This document shows positions 24,145 through 32,370 of a DNA stretch of 64,000 nt, piece after piece; position 1 is the first letter of the stretch; each line of letters starts with the position of its first letter. The stretch is taken from contig JBAVVD010000029.1 in assembly GCA_049697115.1 (NCBI GenBank), forward strand, positions 42,900 to 106,899, written 5' to 3'. This DNA comes from JBAVVD01 sp049697115. GTDB lineage: Bacteria > Acidobacteriota > Aminicenantia > Aminicenantales > UBA4085. A model generated the notes under the pieces. That model was not told the origin of the DNA and ran no database searches. It saw only the letters and a list, made by a program, of their open reading frames with translations. The translations under genes and the position numbers were made by a program.

Positions 24145-24999
24145 TTATTTAATTGTATGTCGGGTGTGTTTCCTGATCAAGATGCGCGAAGCAAGGCTGA
24201 TGAAAAGAATAATTACCGTCAGCACGGCTGCTGAGGCATAGGCTCTCTGCTGAACCTCGGGGAAGGGAGTCCCCAATTGAAAAAAAATGGCCAGAGGCAG
24301 CGTGGCCGCCGGCTGGAGAAGCGAAGTCGGGATGCGGTCAGTGAACCCGGCCGTAAAAATGACGGAGGCGGCGTCTCCGATTCCCCGGCCGAAGGCAATC
24401 AATATGGCCGTGAGAATTCCCGGAAGTGTCTGCCGGACCACTACCTTCATGGCCGTCTCCAGCCTCGTTGCTCCCAGAGAGAAAGATGCGTCTTTAAGGG
24501 CATCGGGAACCATCCGGATGACTTCATCCATGGCCCTGGACATGATGGGGAGTTCAAGAAGGGCGACCGTCAGGATGCCGGCCAGAAGAGATGTTCTGAG
24601 GCCGAAAAAGATCATGACGATAAATCCGAAGGCACCGTAGACGATCGAAGGAATTCCCCAGAGGACATCCAGCGCAAACCGCGTGAATGCAGCCAGAGCC
24701 GAAGCCTTCTTGGTGTACAAATTCAGGAAAAGCACAATGGGCAGGCTGAGAAGAGCGGCGAGGAGCGTCGCCCCTGAGGCCAGATAGAGCGAGCCGACAA
24801 TCGCATTGAGGATTCCGCCTTCCTTTCCCAGATAATAGCCTCCCCTGGGTGTCTGGGTGATCATGGACAGGCTTAAGGCGGGAAAGCCTTTAACCACAAT
24901 GGTTCCGATGATTAAGAGGAGGCTTCCCACAACCACAGCCATGGAAGCCACCATCAAAGCCTTAAAGAAACCTTCCTCGATTTTCCTTCTCTTCATCAT
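24145..24999 (-). CDS. pstA: Phosphate ABC transporter permease PstA
   Basis: 284 residues with about six membrane helices (the first near 14-36). The binding-protein-dependent permease loop reads ALKDASFSLGATRLETAMKV, ending in the conserved G-A-T pattern. It forms the inner-membrane channel with PstC. Its start overlaps the pstC stop by 4 bases (ATGA) and pstB follows closely, so the three are co-translated. Confidence 0.94.
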   Translation of the reverse strand: MMKRRKIEEGFFKALMVASMAVVVGSLLLIIGTIVVKGFPALSLSMITQTPRGGYYLGKEGGILNAIVGSLYLASGATLLAALLSLPIVLFLNLYTKKASALAAFTRFALDVLWGIPSIVYGAFGFIVMIFFGLRTSLLAGILTVALLELPIMSRAMDEVIRMVPDALKDASFSLGATRLETAMKVVVRQTLPGILTAILIAFGRGIGDAASVIFTAGFTDRIPTSLLQPAATLPLAIFFQLGTPFPEVQQRAYASAAVLTVIILFISLASRILIRKHTRHTIK

Positions 25000-25880
25000 T
25001 CGGCCTTTCTTCCTGCCCTGACCAGAACAAACCTGGCCAGGATGTTAAAAAAAAGGACAACAAGCAATAAAACCAGGGCCGCGAGCATCAGAGCGGAATC
25101 ATAAAGGGGGATAGACATCATCTCCCCGTAGTTGTTTGCGATTAGGGCCGGAAGGGGATAAGCGCTGTCAAAAACCGATTTGGGGAGCTTGGGAACATTC
25201 CCCACAACCATTAATACAGCCATAGTCTCGCCAAAGGCACGCGACAACCCTAAGACAATTGCGGCAATAATCCCTTGAAGCCCTTTTCGCAATACCACAT
25301 GTTTCACCGTTTCCCATTGCGTGGCTCCAAGGGAAAGTGAACTCTCCCGCAATTCATAGGGAACGGATGAAAAAACCTCAAGCGAGACATGGATGATCGT
25401 GGGAAAAATCATGATGGCCAGCACGACTCCTCCCGAAAGCACACAGTAGCCCGATGAATACACGCCAAAAAGAGGGGCCAGGGTATTCCCCACAAAAGGA
25501 ACAACCATAAGCACACCCCATACTCCGAAGACAACGGAAGGTATCCCGGCCAGCAAATCGACGATCGGCTTGGCCATTTCCCGAACAGGCCGGGGCGCAT
25601 ACTCGGAAAGATAAATGGCCGATAAGAGAGAGATGGGAACGGCCAGAATCATGGCGACCAATGTGACCCACAACGTCCCCATGAGAAAAGGAAAAAGGCC
25701 GAATTCTCCCTTCAGAGGATGCCATGAAGACTGGAGAATCAGTTCCGGAAAGGACCGGAGGGTCAGGATCGCCTTCGATTTCAGAAGGAGCCCAAAGAGC
25801 ATCAGGAAAACGAGCATCCCCGGAACCGTGGTCAGGGCGAACATGACCTTCCGGGCAAGGTAATCTTTGAGTAATCTCAT
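24996..25880 (-). CDS. pstC: Phosphate ABC transporter permease PstC
   Basis: 294 residues with about six transmembrane helices. Permease motif LRESSLSLGATQWETVKHVV and the segment GLSRAFGETMAVLMVVGN are typical of PstC. Pairs with PstA. Starts about 98 bases after the pstS stop. That gap (25881-25977) shows no clear terminator, so it may still be co-transcribed, possibly at a lower level than pstS. Confidence 0.94.
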   Translation of the reverse strand: MRLLKDYLARKVMFALTTVPGMLVFLMLFGLLLKSKAILTLRSFPELILQSSWHPLKGEFGLFPFLMGTLWVTLVAMILAVPISLLSAIYLSEYAPRPVREMAKPIVDLLAGIPSVVFGVWGVLMVVPFVGNTLAPLFGVYSSGYCVLSGGVVLAIMIFPTIIHVSLEVFSSVPYELRESSLSLGATQWETVKHVVLRKGLQGIIAAIVLGLSRAFGETMAVLMVVGNVPKLPKSVFDSAYPLPALIANNYGEMMSIPLYDSALMLAALVLLLVVLFFNILARFVLVRAGRKAE

Positions 25881-25977
25881 AATGACATTCCTGCCATTCT
25901 TTCTCTATCTCCAGCCGACAACTTCCTCTGGCGGCCAGCCTCACGGCTTATGGAGCTGCATTTTCTGGCTTATTTAT

Positions 25978-26925
25978 TTATCGAATTCTGTTAAGACCTT
26001 CTTCCAGCTTTTTCCGGCTCAAGGGGATGTATCCAGTTTCAGGAACATATTTTTGCCCCTCTGTCAAAACCCACTCAATGAACACCTTGACCGCTCTCGT
26101 AGCGGGCTTGCCTTTGGTCACAAAATAAAGGTCACGGGCCGGCGGAGAGGGGTAGTGATTTTCAGCGATGGCTTCTGTAATCGCATCGCGAGTGGCATAA
26201 AAATTCTCTCCAGGTTCAATCTGGCCGCTTCCATCAAGGTCGATGGGGACAATTCCCAGCCCTTTCACAGGCTTTAAAGTCTTGGTATCATAGGCATAAT
26301 TAATGTTGTTGTAACCAATGCCCAAGGGATCCCTACGGACGGCATCAGCCAGTCCTGGATCTCCATAGACTCCCACGCCACCCAGGTCTTCCTGCCTCTT
26401 CCCGAGAAAGGCCGCCCATGTCTCTGCGGCTCCGCAGGCGTCTGAACGGGTATACACATGAATGGCCGCCTTGTCCTTGGTCCCTAAAACCTTTCCCCAG
26501 GCAGTCGGCTTGTTCTCGATCCAAATATCTATAAATTGCTCTCTGGTGAGGCCTTTATTCAGGATTTCCTTCAGGAAGGGATTTTTTGCGCTCACAGTGG
26601 CCACGACACCATCCTTGGTCACTGCGATGGCAAACGCCCCCCGTTGGACCTCCTGGGAATGAATATCTCGGGAAACATTTCCGATATCTACCATCCCTCC
26701 GAGCACATCAGCGATCCCTTTTCCGGCCCCCCCTGCCTGAATATCGATTTTCACTCTGGGATTAACCTTTTGAAATTCCTCCGCCCATTTGAGGGCCATG
26801 GGGTAAAGCGCCCAGGCTCCGGACATGCTAATATTTCCCTCAAGAGGCTTCTTTTCTGCCCGACCCAGAGATAAATGAGCAAGGAGTAAATATGCGGCCA
26901 AAAAAATATAAAGCGATTTTTTCAT
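25978..26925 (-). CDS. pstS: Periplasmic phosphate-binding protein PstS
   Basis: 315 residues. The N-terminal signal peptide is MKKSLYIFLAAYLLLAHLS, probably cut near GRAEKK. Phosphate-binding-family motifs are SGAWALYPMALKW, QAGGAGKGIADVLGG and GNVSRDIHSQEV. The C-terminal part has FIEWVLTEGQKY. It binds phosphate for PstCAB. ATG 26925 was chosen because GAGGT lies 6 bases before it and the signal sequence begins there. Longer in-frame starts give no sensible leader. Confidence 0.9.
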   Translation of the reverse strand: MKKSLYIFLAAYLLLAHLSLGRAEKKPLEGNISMSGAWALYPMALKWAEEFQKVNPRVKIDIQAGGAGKGIADVLGGMVDIGNVSRDIHSQEVQRGAFAIAVTKDGVVATVSAKNPFLKEILNKGLTREQFIDIWIENKPTAWGKVLGTKDKAAIHVYTRSDACGAAETWAAFLGKRQEDLGGVGVYGDPGLADAVRRDPLGIGYNNINYAYDTKTLKPVKGLGIVPIDLDGSGQIEPGENFYATRDAITEAIAENHYPSPPARDLYFVTKGKPATRAVKVFIEWVLTEGQKYVPETGYIPLSRKKLEEGLNRIR

Positions 26926-27068
26926 GGTTGACCTCATGCACACTCCCCAATTCCCAAAACTTGAAGCCAGGAACTTCTTTCCTGCGGCGCAAATAAAACA
27001 GAGAGAAGGCAAGCCATTTCCTGTGAATGCGTGTGCCTGAAAATGCGGATTGGACTCATCCGGATTCC

Positions 27069-28076
27069 TCAAAAGGCAGCCTGGAACTGGGCAAGTAGAG
27101 CTCGGTGGACCGTCCTGCCGGATTCATCTCTATGGAGCTCGTAGTTAATCTGGAGCTTGTTTTTTCCAACCAGAAACCAATTGATGCCGAGTGTGATCAC
27201 GCGACTGCCGTCCTGCGCTAAATTTTTATCTCCGCCATAAGAGTCATACTTGGTGAGGACCTGAAGTTTCTTAGGAAGAATGAAATACCCGCCTTGAAGA
27301 TACCATCCTTCCTTGGATATCTGCCCGTCTTTTCCAAAAATATACTCCCCCTTAAGGGAATATTCCGAATAATTCAAACGCAATTCCAATCCTGTCCTGT
27401 CTTTCGGCTCGACAGTTCCCCCTGAAGAGGGGCTGTACCGGCCCTCATAGAAAGCGGCGCCAATGGCCATAAAACCGGCGGGATGGAAGACAATCCGGCC
27501 GGCAATGTCTTTCTCTTCGTTCGTATCTGCCCTGTTGATTCCGGAGCCGTTGAAAATGCCCAGCGTCCACTCAAGGAAGGAATATTTTCCTGCGAGAATC
27601 GCTCCGATATCTCTCCCTTGACTCCCAATATCGCGGCCGGGGCAGAGCTTTTCTTCTGTAATGGAACGGTTGATGGTATCCAGATCAGAGCTGGAAGTCA
27701 GATTCTCCAGGCTGAAAGGAACTTTAAATTGTCCGATCCTGAGGACAAGAGAAGGCTTAAACATAAATTCGATATTGGCGTCCAGAAGGATGGGGCTCTT
27801 GACGGTGTCCACCTGGAGTTTGTACCGGATATTCTTCAAGACTTCTCCAGAGAGGCTCACACGGACTCTTCGAAGGATGAAGCTGTCCTGGGCTTTGCCG
27901 GAGGCGGAGTACTGCACCTGCGCATAGCTGCTGAGTTGAATCGCCTTGCCGGCCGTCACGGAGGAAGAGTCTTTCTGCGCCTCTTCCGCGTAGGTCGGGT
28001 TGAAAAAAAGAAAGATTAAAATTGCCAGAATAGGAAATTTCTTCATGATTATCGGATGCTTTTGATCCAGTTTCAT
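27069..28076 (-). CDS. Phosphate-selective porin-like outer membrane protein (OprP/OprO family)
   Basis: About 335 residues. A signal peptide (IMKKFPILAILIFLFFNPTY) is followed by a beta-barrel with OprO/OprP-type features: FILRRVRVSLSGEVLKNIRY, DANIEFMF, LRIGQFKVPFS and a C-terminal aromatic (QAAF). It would let phosphate cross the outer membrane ahead of PstS, whose gene lies next in the operon. The start at 28076 is favoured by GAGGA five bases upstream. ATG 28046 is an alternative and would begin exactly at the signal peptide. Confidence 0.85.
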   Translation of the reverse strand: MKLDQKHPIIMKKFPILAILIFLFFNPTYAEEAQKDSSSVTAGKAIQLSSYAQVQYSASGKAQDSFILRRVRVSLSGEVLKNIRYKLQVDTVKSPILLDANIEFMFKPSLVLRIGQFKVPFSLENLTSSSDLDTINRSITEEKLCPGRDIGSQGRDIGAILAGKYSFLEWTLGIFNGSGINRADTNEEKDIAGRIVFHPAGFMAIGAAFYEGRYSPSSGGTVEPKDRTGLELRLNYSEYSLKGEYIFGKDGQISKEGWYLQGGYFILPKKLQVLTKYDSYGGDKNLAQDGSRVITLGINWFLVGKNKLQINYELHRDESGRTVHRALLAQFQAAF

Positions 28077-28125
28077 TTGGATCCTCAATTGTTTGTTCAT
28101 ATCATTATCTATTCCACTGATTCGT

Positions 28126-28596
28126 TTATGACACATCGGATCCAGACCTTCCGGCCGCTTTTTTCCGGCTCCGGGCTTTTTGGGCCAATCTTGTCCTCTG
28201 GGCCAAATCCCCAAATGTTGTTTTCTCAAGAATACGCGCGATGGCGTCCCGCGTCTCTTTCCAGAGCCCCTTTAAGCCGCAGAATTGTTCCCTGGGACAG
28301 ACTTCGTGGGCCGTGACGCTGACGCAGTCGATCGGAGCCAGAGGTCCATCCATGACACGGATGACATCTGCCACGGAAATCATGGAAGGAGGTTTGGCCA
28401 GGGAATAGCCGCCGTGCGGCCCCTTCTTGCTCCGCAGATAGCCCGTCCGCTTGAGCATGATCAAGATCTGCTCCAAGAAGCGTTCAGGAATATCCTGGGC
28501 GGCTGAAATGTCCCGGATGTGCAGACTCACAGGGTAATGGAGAGCAAGCTCCAGCATGGCACGGCTGGCATATTCGCCCTTGGTCGAAAGACGCAT
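28126..28596 (-). CDS. Rrf2-family transcriptional regulator
   Basis: 156-residue winged-helix protein. The N-terminal MRLSTKGEYASRAMLELAL and the recognition region KKGPHGGYSLAKPP are diagnostic of Rrf2/IscR. Three cysteines (C-x8-C-x5-C, in CVSVTAHEVCPREQFC) could bind an Fe-S cluster, so it may sense redox, iron or oxygen. A basic C-terminal tail (KARSRKKAAGRSG) is unusual. It is encoded 50 bases upstream of the porin-pst genes on the same strand, where PhoB control would be expected. It may regulate that cluster or just itself. Confidence 0.92.
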   Translation of the reverse strand: MRLSTKGEYASRAMLELALHYPVSLHIRDISAAQDIPERFLEQILIMLKRTGYLRSKKGPHGGYSLAKPPSMISVADVIRVMDGPLAPIDCVSVTAHEVCPREQFCGLKGLWKETRDAIARILEKTTFGDLAQRTRLAQKARSRKKAAGRSGSDVS

Positions 28597-28624
28597 TCAG
28601 AGGTCCTTTTGTTAGTCGACTTAT

Positions 28625-28654
28625 TCAATAAACTATGTCATATATGTTTGTCAA
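28625..28654 (-). promoter_or_regulatory. Sigma-70-type promoter for the rrf2-porin-pst genes
   Basis: On the minus strand TTGACA (28654-28649) is followed after 16-18 bases by an AT-rich -10 (TTTATT or TATTGA). It lies about 30 bases before the Rrf2 start codon. The -35 is perfect; the -10 is weak. Confidence 0.45.
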
Positions 28655-28802
28655 GTCTTTTTTCCGACTTTTCTTCTGGCTGCCCCAGCCACCTCCACAT
28701 CCACCCGTCTCTCTGCGCCTTCAAACACGCAGGGACCGTCTCCAGACCTCATCTTCATGTTCTATTGGCAAATCTGGGGAAAAGACAGGGAAAAGACATT
28801 TA

Positions 28803-28831
28803 TTGACAACCGCACTTCCCGATGTTAAAAA
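28803..28831 (+). promoter_or_regulatory. Sigma-70-type promoter for the methyltransferase gene
   Basis: TTGACA (28803-28808), a 17-base spacer, then TAAAAA (28826-28831). A small palindrome GACGG-T-CCGTC (28835-28845) sits at the predicted transcription start and could be an operator. The first ATG is at 28872. Confidence 0.5.
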
Positions 28832-28871
28832 AGGGACGGTCCGTCTTTCTAGAGACAGCTCGATTTTTTGA

Positions 28872-29837
28872 ATGAAGGATTGGACAGCGGGAAGAGGCTT
28901 TTCCGTCCGGTACAACATGAGTCAGAAGTCTGAAAAATTCATCCATACAGACAGATGTCCCATCTGCTTCAGCCCATGGCTCCGGCATTATAAAAAAGGA
29001 ACCTTTAATTTCAATCATCTGCATAAAGAACAGGTCAAAATTACAGACCGTGAATACGGAAAAATCTGGGATTTGGACGAATGTCAAGAATGCGGACATG
29101 TCTTTGCCAATCCCTCACCAGCGCCTGATTTTATTTTTGCCCTCTACCAAGAAATCGAAGACCCTTCCTACGAGGAAGAGGCTGAAGGCCGCTCCAGGAA
29201 CTTTCTCAGAATCCTTCGCCAGCTCGAAAAATTTCAGCCGTCGAAAGGAATTCTTTTCGATGTGGGCGCAGCCACAGGAATCCTGCTCCATCTCGCCCGC
29301 AGGAACGGCTGGAGAACAGACGGCATTGAGGCCAGTGCCTGGGCCGCCAGATTGGCATCGAAGAAATATCAGCTTCATTTCCGCCAGGGCTTTTTTGAAC
29401 AGACAGAGCTTGAGTCCGGCTCCTGCCAGGCCGTGACCATGATTGATTATATCGAGCACACACCCAAGCCCAGGGAAGCTGTGGCCAAAGCCATCCAGAT
29501 CCTCTCCCCCGGAGGAATTCTCTGCCTCGTCACTCCGGACATCCACAGCGCCGCCGCCAGAATAACAGGCAGGAAATGGTGGCACTGCCGGCCGGCCCAT
29601 CTGGCCTATTTCTCGCTCCAGAGTCTTTCGCGGCTCCTCGAAGGAACCGGTTTTATGATCCTCAAGAAAAGAAAGTATGCCTGGACATTCAGCGCCCACT
29701 ACCTCCTCTCTCGGAAGAACATTTTCAACTTCATAACCCGAAATCCAAGGACAGCTTCTTTTTTAAGAGCGATTCCTATAAAATTAGCACTCGGCGACTC
29801 GTTCGAAATCTACGCCCAAAAGGATTCATGTTCTTGA
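28872..29837 (+). CDS. Class I SAM-dependent methyltransferase with N-terminal zinc-ribbon-like motif
   Basis: 321 residues. Two cysteine pairs (CPICFSPW and CQECGHVF, about 30-80) resemble a zinc ribbon. They precede a Rossmann methyltransferase domain with LFDVGAATGILLHLARRNGW (about 135-154) and a later motif VTMIDYIEHTPKPREAV. The substrate is unknown. Such two-part methyltransferases commonly sit in sugar or lipid modification clusters. Neither ATG 28872 nor ATG 28917 has a good ribosome site; 28872 is kept because of the promoter position. It overlaps the next gene by 10 bases. Confidence 0.82.
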   Translation: MKDWTAGRGFSVRYNMSQKSEKFIHTDRCPICFSPWLRHYKKGTFNFNHLHKEQVKITDREYGKIWDLDECQECGHVFANPSPAPDFIFALYQEIEDPSYEEEAEGRSRNFLRILRQLEKFQPSKGILFDVGAATGILLHLARRNGWRTDGIEASAWAARLASKKYQLHFRQGFFEQTELESGSCQAVTMIDYIEHTPKPREAVAKAIQILSPGGILCLVTPDIHSAAARITGRKWWHCRPAHLAYFSLQSLSRLLEGTGFMILKKRKYAWTFSAHYLLSRKNIFNFITRNPRTASFLRAIPIKLALGDSFEIYAQKDSCS

Positions 29838-30742
29838 ACGCATACCTGAAAGCCATGCGCCTGGAAAGATGGCCGCGCAGTCTGGCCATTTATTTTGGAT
29901 GCGCCTCCTTCTTCTTCCTCTCCAGGGAATCTCTGGAAGCATTCAGCGTCTTCGGCCTCCTCTGGCGCATCGGGCTGTCTTTTATTCTGACCTGGGCAAT
30001 TTCTACGGCCAACTACATCATCAATGAAATTGTCGACCTCCCCTATGACATCCATCACCCGACCAAACGTTTTCGTCCTCTTGTCCAGGGGGAAATCCGG
30101 AAGACTTTCTTTTTCCTTTTCGGTCTTGGAATTGCCGTGACAAGCTTGCTGGCCGCCTACCTGATATTTTCCCTTTCGTTTTTTCTGGCCCTCATTTCTC
30201 TCCTCTTGGCAGGGTTCATCTACAATCTCAAGCCGATCCGAACCAAAGACATTCCTTTTTTGGACTCCATCTCTGAGTCGGCCAATAATCCCATCCGCTT
30301 TTTTATCGGCTGGTACGCCTTCGCCCCCGGAACGCTTTTTCCTCCCCTCAGCCTGCTTCTCTGCTGGTGGTCCTTCGGGAACTTCTTCATGGTCGCCAAG
30401 AGGCTATCTGAATTTCGCTACCTGAAAGAAAAGGCCGAAAATTACCGGGCGTCCCACAAAAGATATTCCCATTCCTCACTCCTTTTCGGAATGGTGGCCA
30501 GTGCGTTGATTTTCTTCCTTACTTATTTCTATTTCGCCCGGACTTTCAAGCTCCAGTCATTTTTTTATCTGTCTCCTTTTCTCCTTGTCTTTTTTATTCT
30601 TGTTTTCCGTAAAACCTTAGGGGAAGCGGAAGTCATGGAAGAACCCGAGAAACTCCTGGTCAATCCCAAATTCGCTCTCTACACTCTTTTTCTCCTTTCC
30701 CTATTCACCCTCTCCTTCTTTTTCGACAAAGTGGGCCAGTAG
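29828..30742 (+). CDS. UbiA-family membrane prenyltransferase
   Basis: 304-residue polytopic protein with about eight or nine membrane helices. The UbiA motif NDxxDxxxD appears as NEIVDLPYD, followed by HPTKRFRPL, the pattern seen in decaprenyl-phosphate phosphoribosyltransferase and related enzymes. It probably transfers a polyprenyl or polyprenyl-phosphate group, but the acceptor is not evident. ATG 29828 was chosen: it lies 10 bases inside the methyltransferase end, has AAAAGGA before it, and excludes a long upstream extension that is only the other frame of the methyltransferase. Confidence 0.85.
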   Translation: MFLNAYLKAMRLERWPRSLAIYFGCASFFFLSRESLEAFSVFGLLWRIGLSFILTWAISTANYIINEIVDLPYDIHHPTKRFRPLVQGEIRKTFFFLFGLGIAVTSLLAAYLIFSLSFFLALISLLLAGFIYNLKPIRTKDIPFLDSISESANNPIRFFIGWYAFAPGTLFPPLSLLLCWWSFGNFFMVAKRLSEFRYLKEKAENYRASHKRYSHSSLLFGMVASALIFFLTYFYFARTFKLQSFFYLSPFLLVFFILVFRKTLGEAEVMEEPEKLLVNPKFALYTLFLLSLFTLSFFFDKVGQ

Positions 30743-30750
30743 GCATCCAG

Positions 30751-31386
30751 GTGAGGACTTCAACCAAAATCGGTAAACTGCTTCTGGCCACAACAAATGC
30801 AGGAAAAGCAAAGGAAATTCAGTCTTACTTGGAAGACCTTCCGATAGAAATCCTGACTCTCAAGGAGATCAGGATTGAGTCTGTGCATCCAGAAGAAGGG
30901 AAAACCTTCCTGGAGAACGCCAGGGGGAAAAGCCTTTTCTATAGCCTTCAGTCCCGATATCTCACCCTGGCGGAGGATTCAGGCCTTGAAGTAAACCGTC
31001 TGAACGGAGCCCCTGGAGTCTTCTCCGCCCGTTTCTCTGGCCCCAAGGCGACGGATAAAAAAAACAACCAGAAAGTCCTGTCGCTAATGAAAGGGGTCCC
31101 CTTCCCTGAAAGGCGGGCCAGGTTTGTCTGCTGCCTCGTTTTATGTCAGAAAGGAAAAATCATCAAAGAAATCACAGGAAATGCTCGCGGCTATATAGCC
31201 GGCCAGGAAAAAGGCACACATGGCTTTGGCTACGATCCCATATTTTTTTATCCTCCGCTCAATAAAACTTTTGCCGAGCTTCCTCCTCAGGAAAAAAATA
31301 AGGTCAGCCACCGCGGCCGGGCTCTTAAGAAGATAAAGGCTTTCCTCAATATCTATTTCTCCTCCCAAGAATCCAGGCTCCGATAA
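30751..31386 (+). CDS. rdgB: Non-canonical purine NTP pyrophosphatase (RdgB/HAM1)
   Basis: 211 residues. Hydrolyses dITP/XTP and so keeps deaminated purines out of DNA. Family motifs are LLLATTNAGKAKEIQSYL, AEDSGLEVNRLNGAPGVFSA, GYIAGQEKGTHGFGYDPIFF and KNKVSHRGRAL. Translation appears to start at GTG 30751. It follows the UbiA-like gene by 8 bases, so it is probably in the same transcript. Confidence 0.94.
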   Translation: MRTSTKIGKLLLATTNAGKAKEIQSYLEDLPIEILTLKEIRIESVHPEEGKTFLENARGKSLFYSLQSRYLTLAEDSGLEVNRLNGAPGVFSARFSGPKATDKKNNQKVLSLMKGVPFPERRARFVCCLVLCQKGKIIKEITGNARGYIAGQEKGTHGFGYDPIFFYPPLNKTFAELPPQEKNKVSHRGRALKKIKAFLNIYFSSQESRLR

Positions 31387-31589
31387 AAATCTTTTGACCT
31401 TTCTTTGCTCTCTCGAAGCCCTTTCAAACAAATCGTACCCCGAACACTTACATGTCCTGGATTTTTTTATATTCTGGAGAATTGAGATTGGACGATAAGG
31501 AATTCGGAGGAAATCGGGGACACGTTATCGATTTAATAAAATCGGTCCATGTCCCTCGATTTCTGTCCTTGGATTTCCCTTCAGTTGGC
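31387..31589. other. Convergent intergenic region holding a REP-like hairpin
   Basis: About 200 bases lie between the convergent rdgB and ComEA-like genes. The only recognisable structure is the palindrome at 31511-31562, described separately. No gene is supported. Confidence 0.5.
31511..31562. repeat. REP-like imperfect palindrome
   Basis: Three stems fold on one axis: AAATCG/CGATTT outside, GGGACA/TGTCCC in the middle, and CGATTT/AAATCG around an AATA loop. A 5-6 base internal loop separates the middle and inner stems. The form (about 50 bases, GGGACA arms, between convergent genes) is like REP elements mobilised by IS200-type REP-associated transposases. No such transposase is in the window. 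Confidence 0.6.
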
Positions 31590-31892
31590 TTAAGTCGATG
31601 TCCCAACGGTAATACGGTCCCTCAACCTCGCAAAAGTTTTTTCACCAATTCCTCTAACTTTCATGATCTCTTCAATCCTTTTGAACTGACCGTTCTGCTT
31701 CCGGTAATCGATGATTCTCTGGGCAACCTTTGGGCCGATGCGCGGAAGCTTTTGCAGCTGATCTAGAGAGGCCGTGTTGATATTGACTTTTTCATCTCCC
31801 GGCTTGGATTGGGCTTGAAGAAAGAGAACTGGATAGAGAAAAAGGCCGAGGATCAATCCTAAAGTCAATGTCCTCATCAATAAATTTTTCAT
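31590..31892 (-). CDS. ComEA-like helix-hairpin-helix protein
   Basis: 100 residues: N-terminal signal or membrane anchor (LTLGLILGLFLYPVLF), then a double helix-hairpin-helix domain with VNINTASLDQLQKLPRIGPK and FKRIEEIMKVRGIGEKTFAR. This is the DNA-binding fold of ComEA, which pulls DNA through the periplasm during natural transformation. The linker is short. With dprA nearby (35526) a competence role is plausible but not shown. Confidence 0.9.
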   Translation of the reverse strand: MKNLLMRTLTLGLILGLFLYPVLFLQAQSKPGDEKVNINTASLDQLQKLPRIGPKVAQRIIDYRKQNGQFKRIEEIMKVRGIGEKTFARLRDRITVGTST

Positions 31893-32370
31893 GATAAATC
31901 TCCTTTCGCTCTCTTTTTAGCAATAATTGGGCCAGGAGGCTGAAAAGCGTATCTCATTGTAAATCAAATATTTAAAAGAACCCTTCGGCAGCACAGAGTC
32001 AACTTCTATTCACATAAACCATCTTTTTGAGACAACAGAAGTTTACTTCAAAATTGATAGGATTAAGAATGAGCCCTTCTTTTTGGATTTATCCACACAG
32101 AGCTTTCCCCATTTTTTCATCTCTGGCCATGGAAATCCATTATATTCAAGAAGTTCGTGAAAGGACAAAGTGGAAGATATGAACAGGCGCCTGGGTGGCA
32201 CGGCGCGGGGCCCCCGCACGCCCGCAACGAAAGGGCCCCACTGGGGGGATGGGTGGAGTGAGGACGAGCGGGGTGGCGCCGGGACAGGACCCAGGTTTAT
32301 ATAAAGATGAAAAAAATTGGGTTAATTTCTCTTATCCACCGGATTGACAGGCGGACTGACTGTATTTCAT
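31893..32370. other. 478-base intergenic region with foldback copy B and a DnaA-box match
   Basis: No gene is supported. The stretch holds TTATCCACA (32089-32097), a perfect DnaA-box consensus, and the GC-rich foldback at 32190-32295, described separately. The rest is AT-rich. The ComEA-like promoter presumably lies near the left end but was not identified. Confidence 0.5.
32190..32295. repeat. GC-rich foldback element (copy B)
   Basis: Closed by CCTGGGT/ACCCAGG (32190-32196 with 32289-32295) and then GGCGC/GCGCC (32202-32206 with 32276-32280). The core order GGCGC-GGGGCC, a small hairpin (GCCC/GGGC), AGGGCCCC, GGGGGGAT, GTGAGGACG, GGCGCC matches copy A at 20269-20385 in sequence and order, though B is shorter. 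The outer 20-base repeat of copy A is absent. Strongly GC-rich against AT-rich flanks; no reading frame. Confidence 0.6.
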
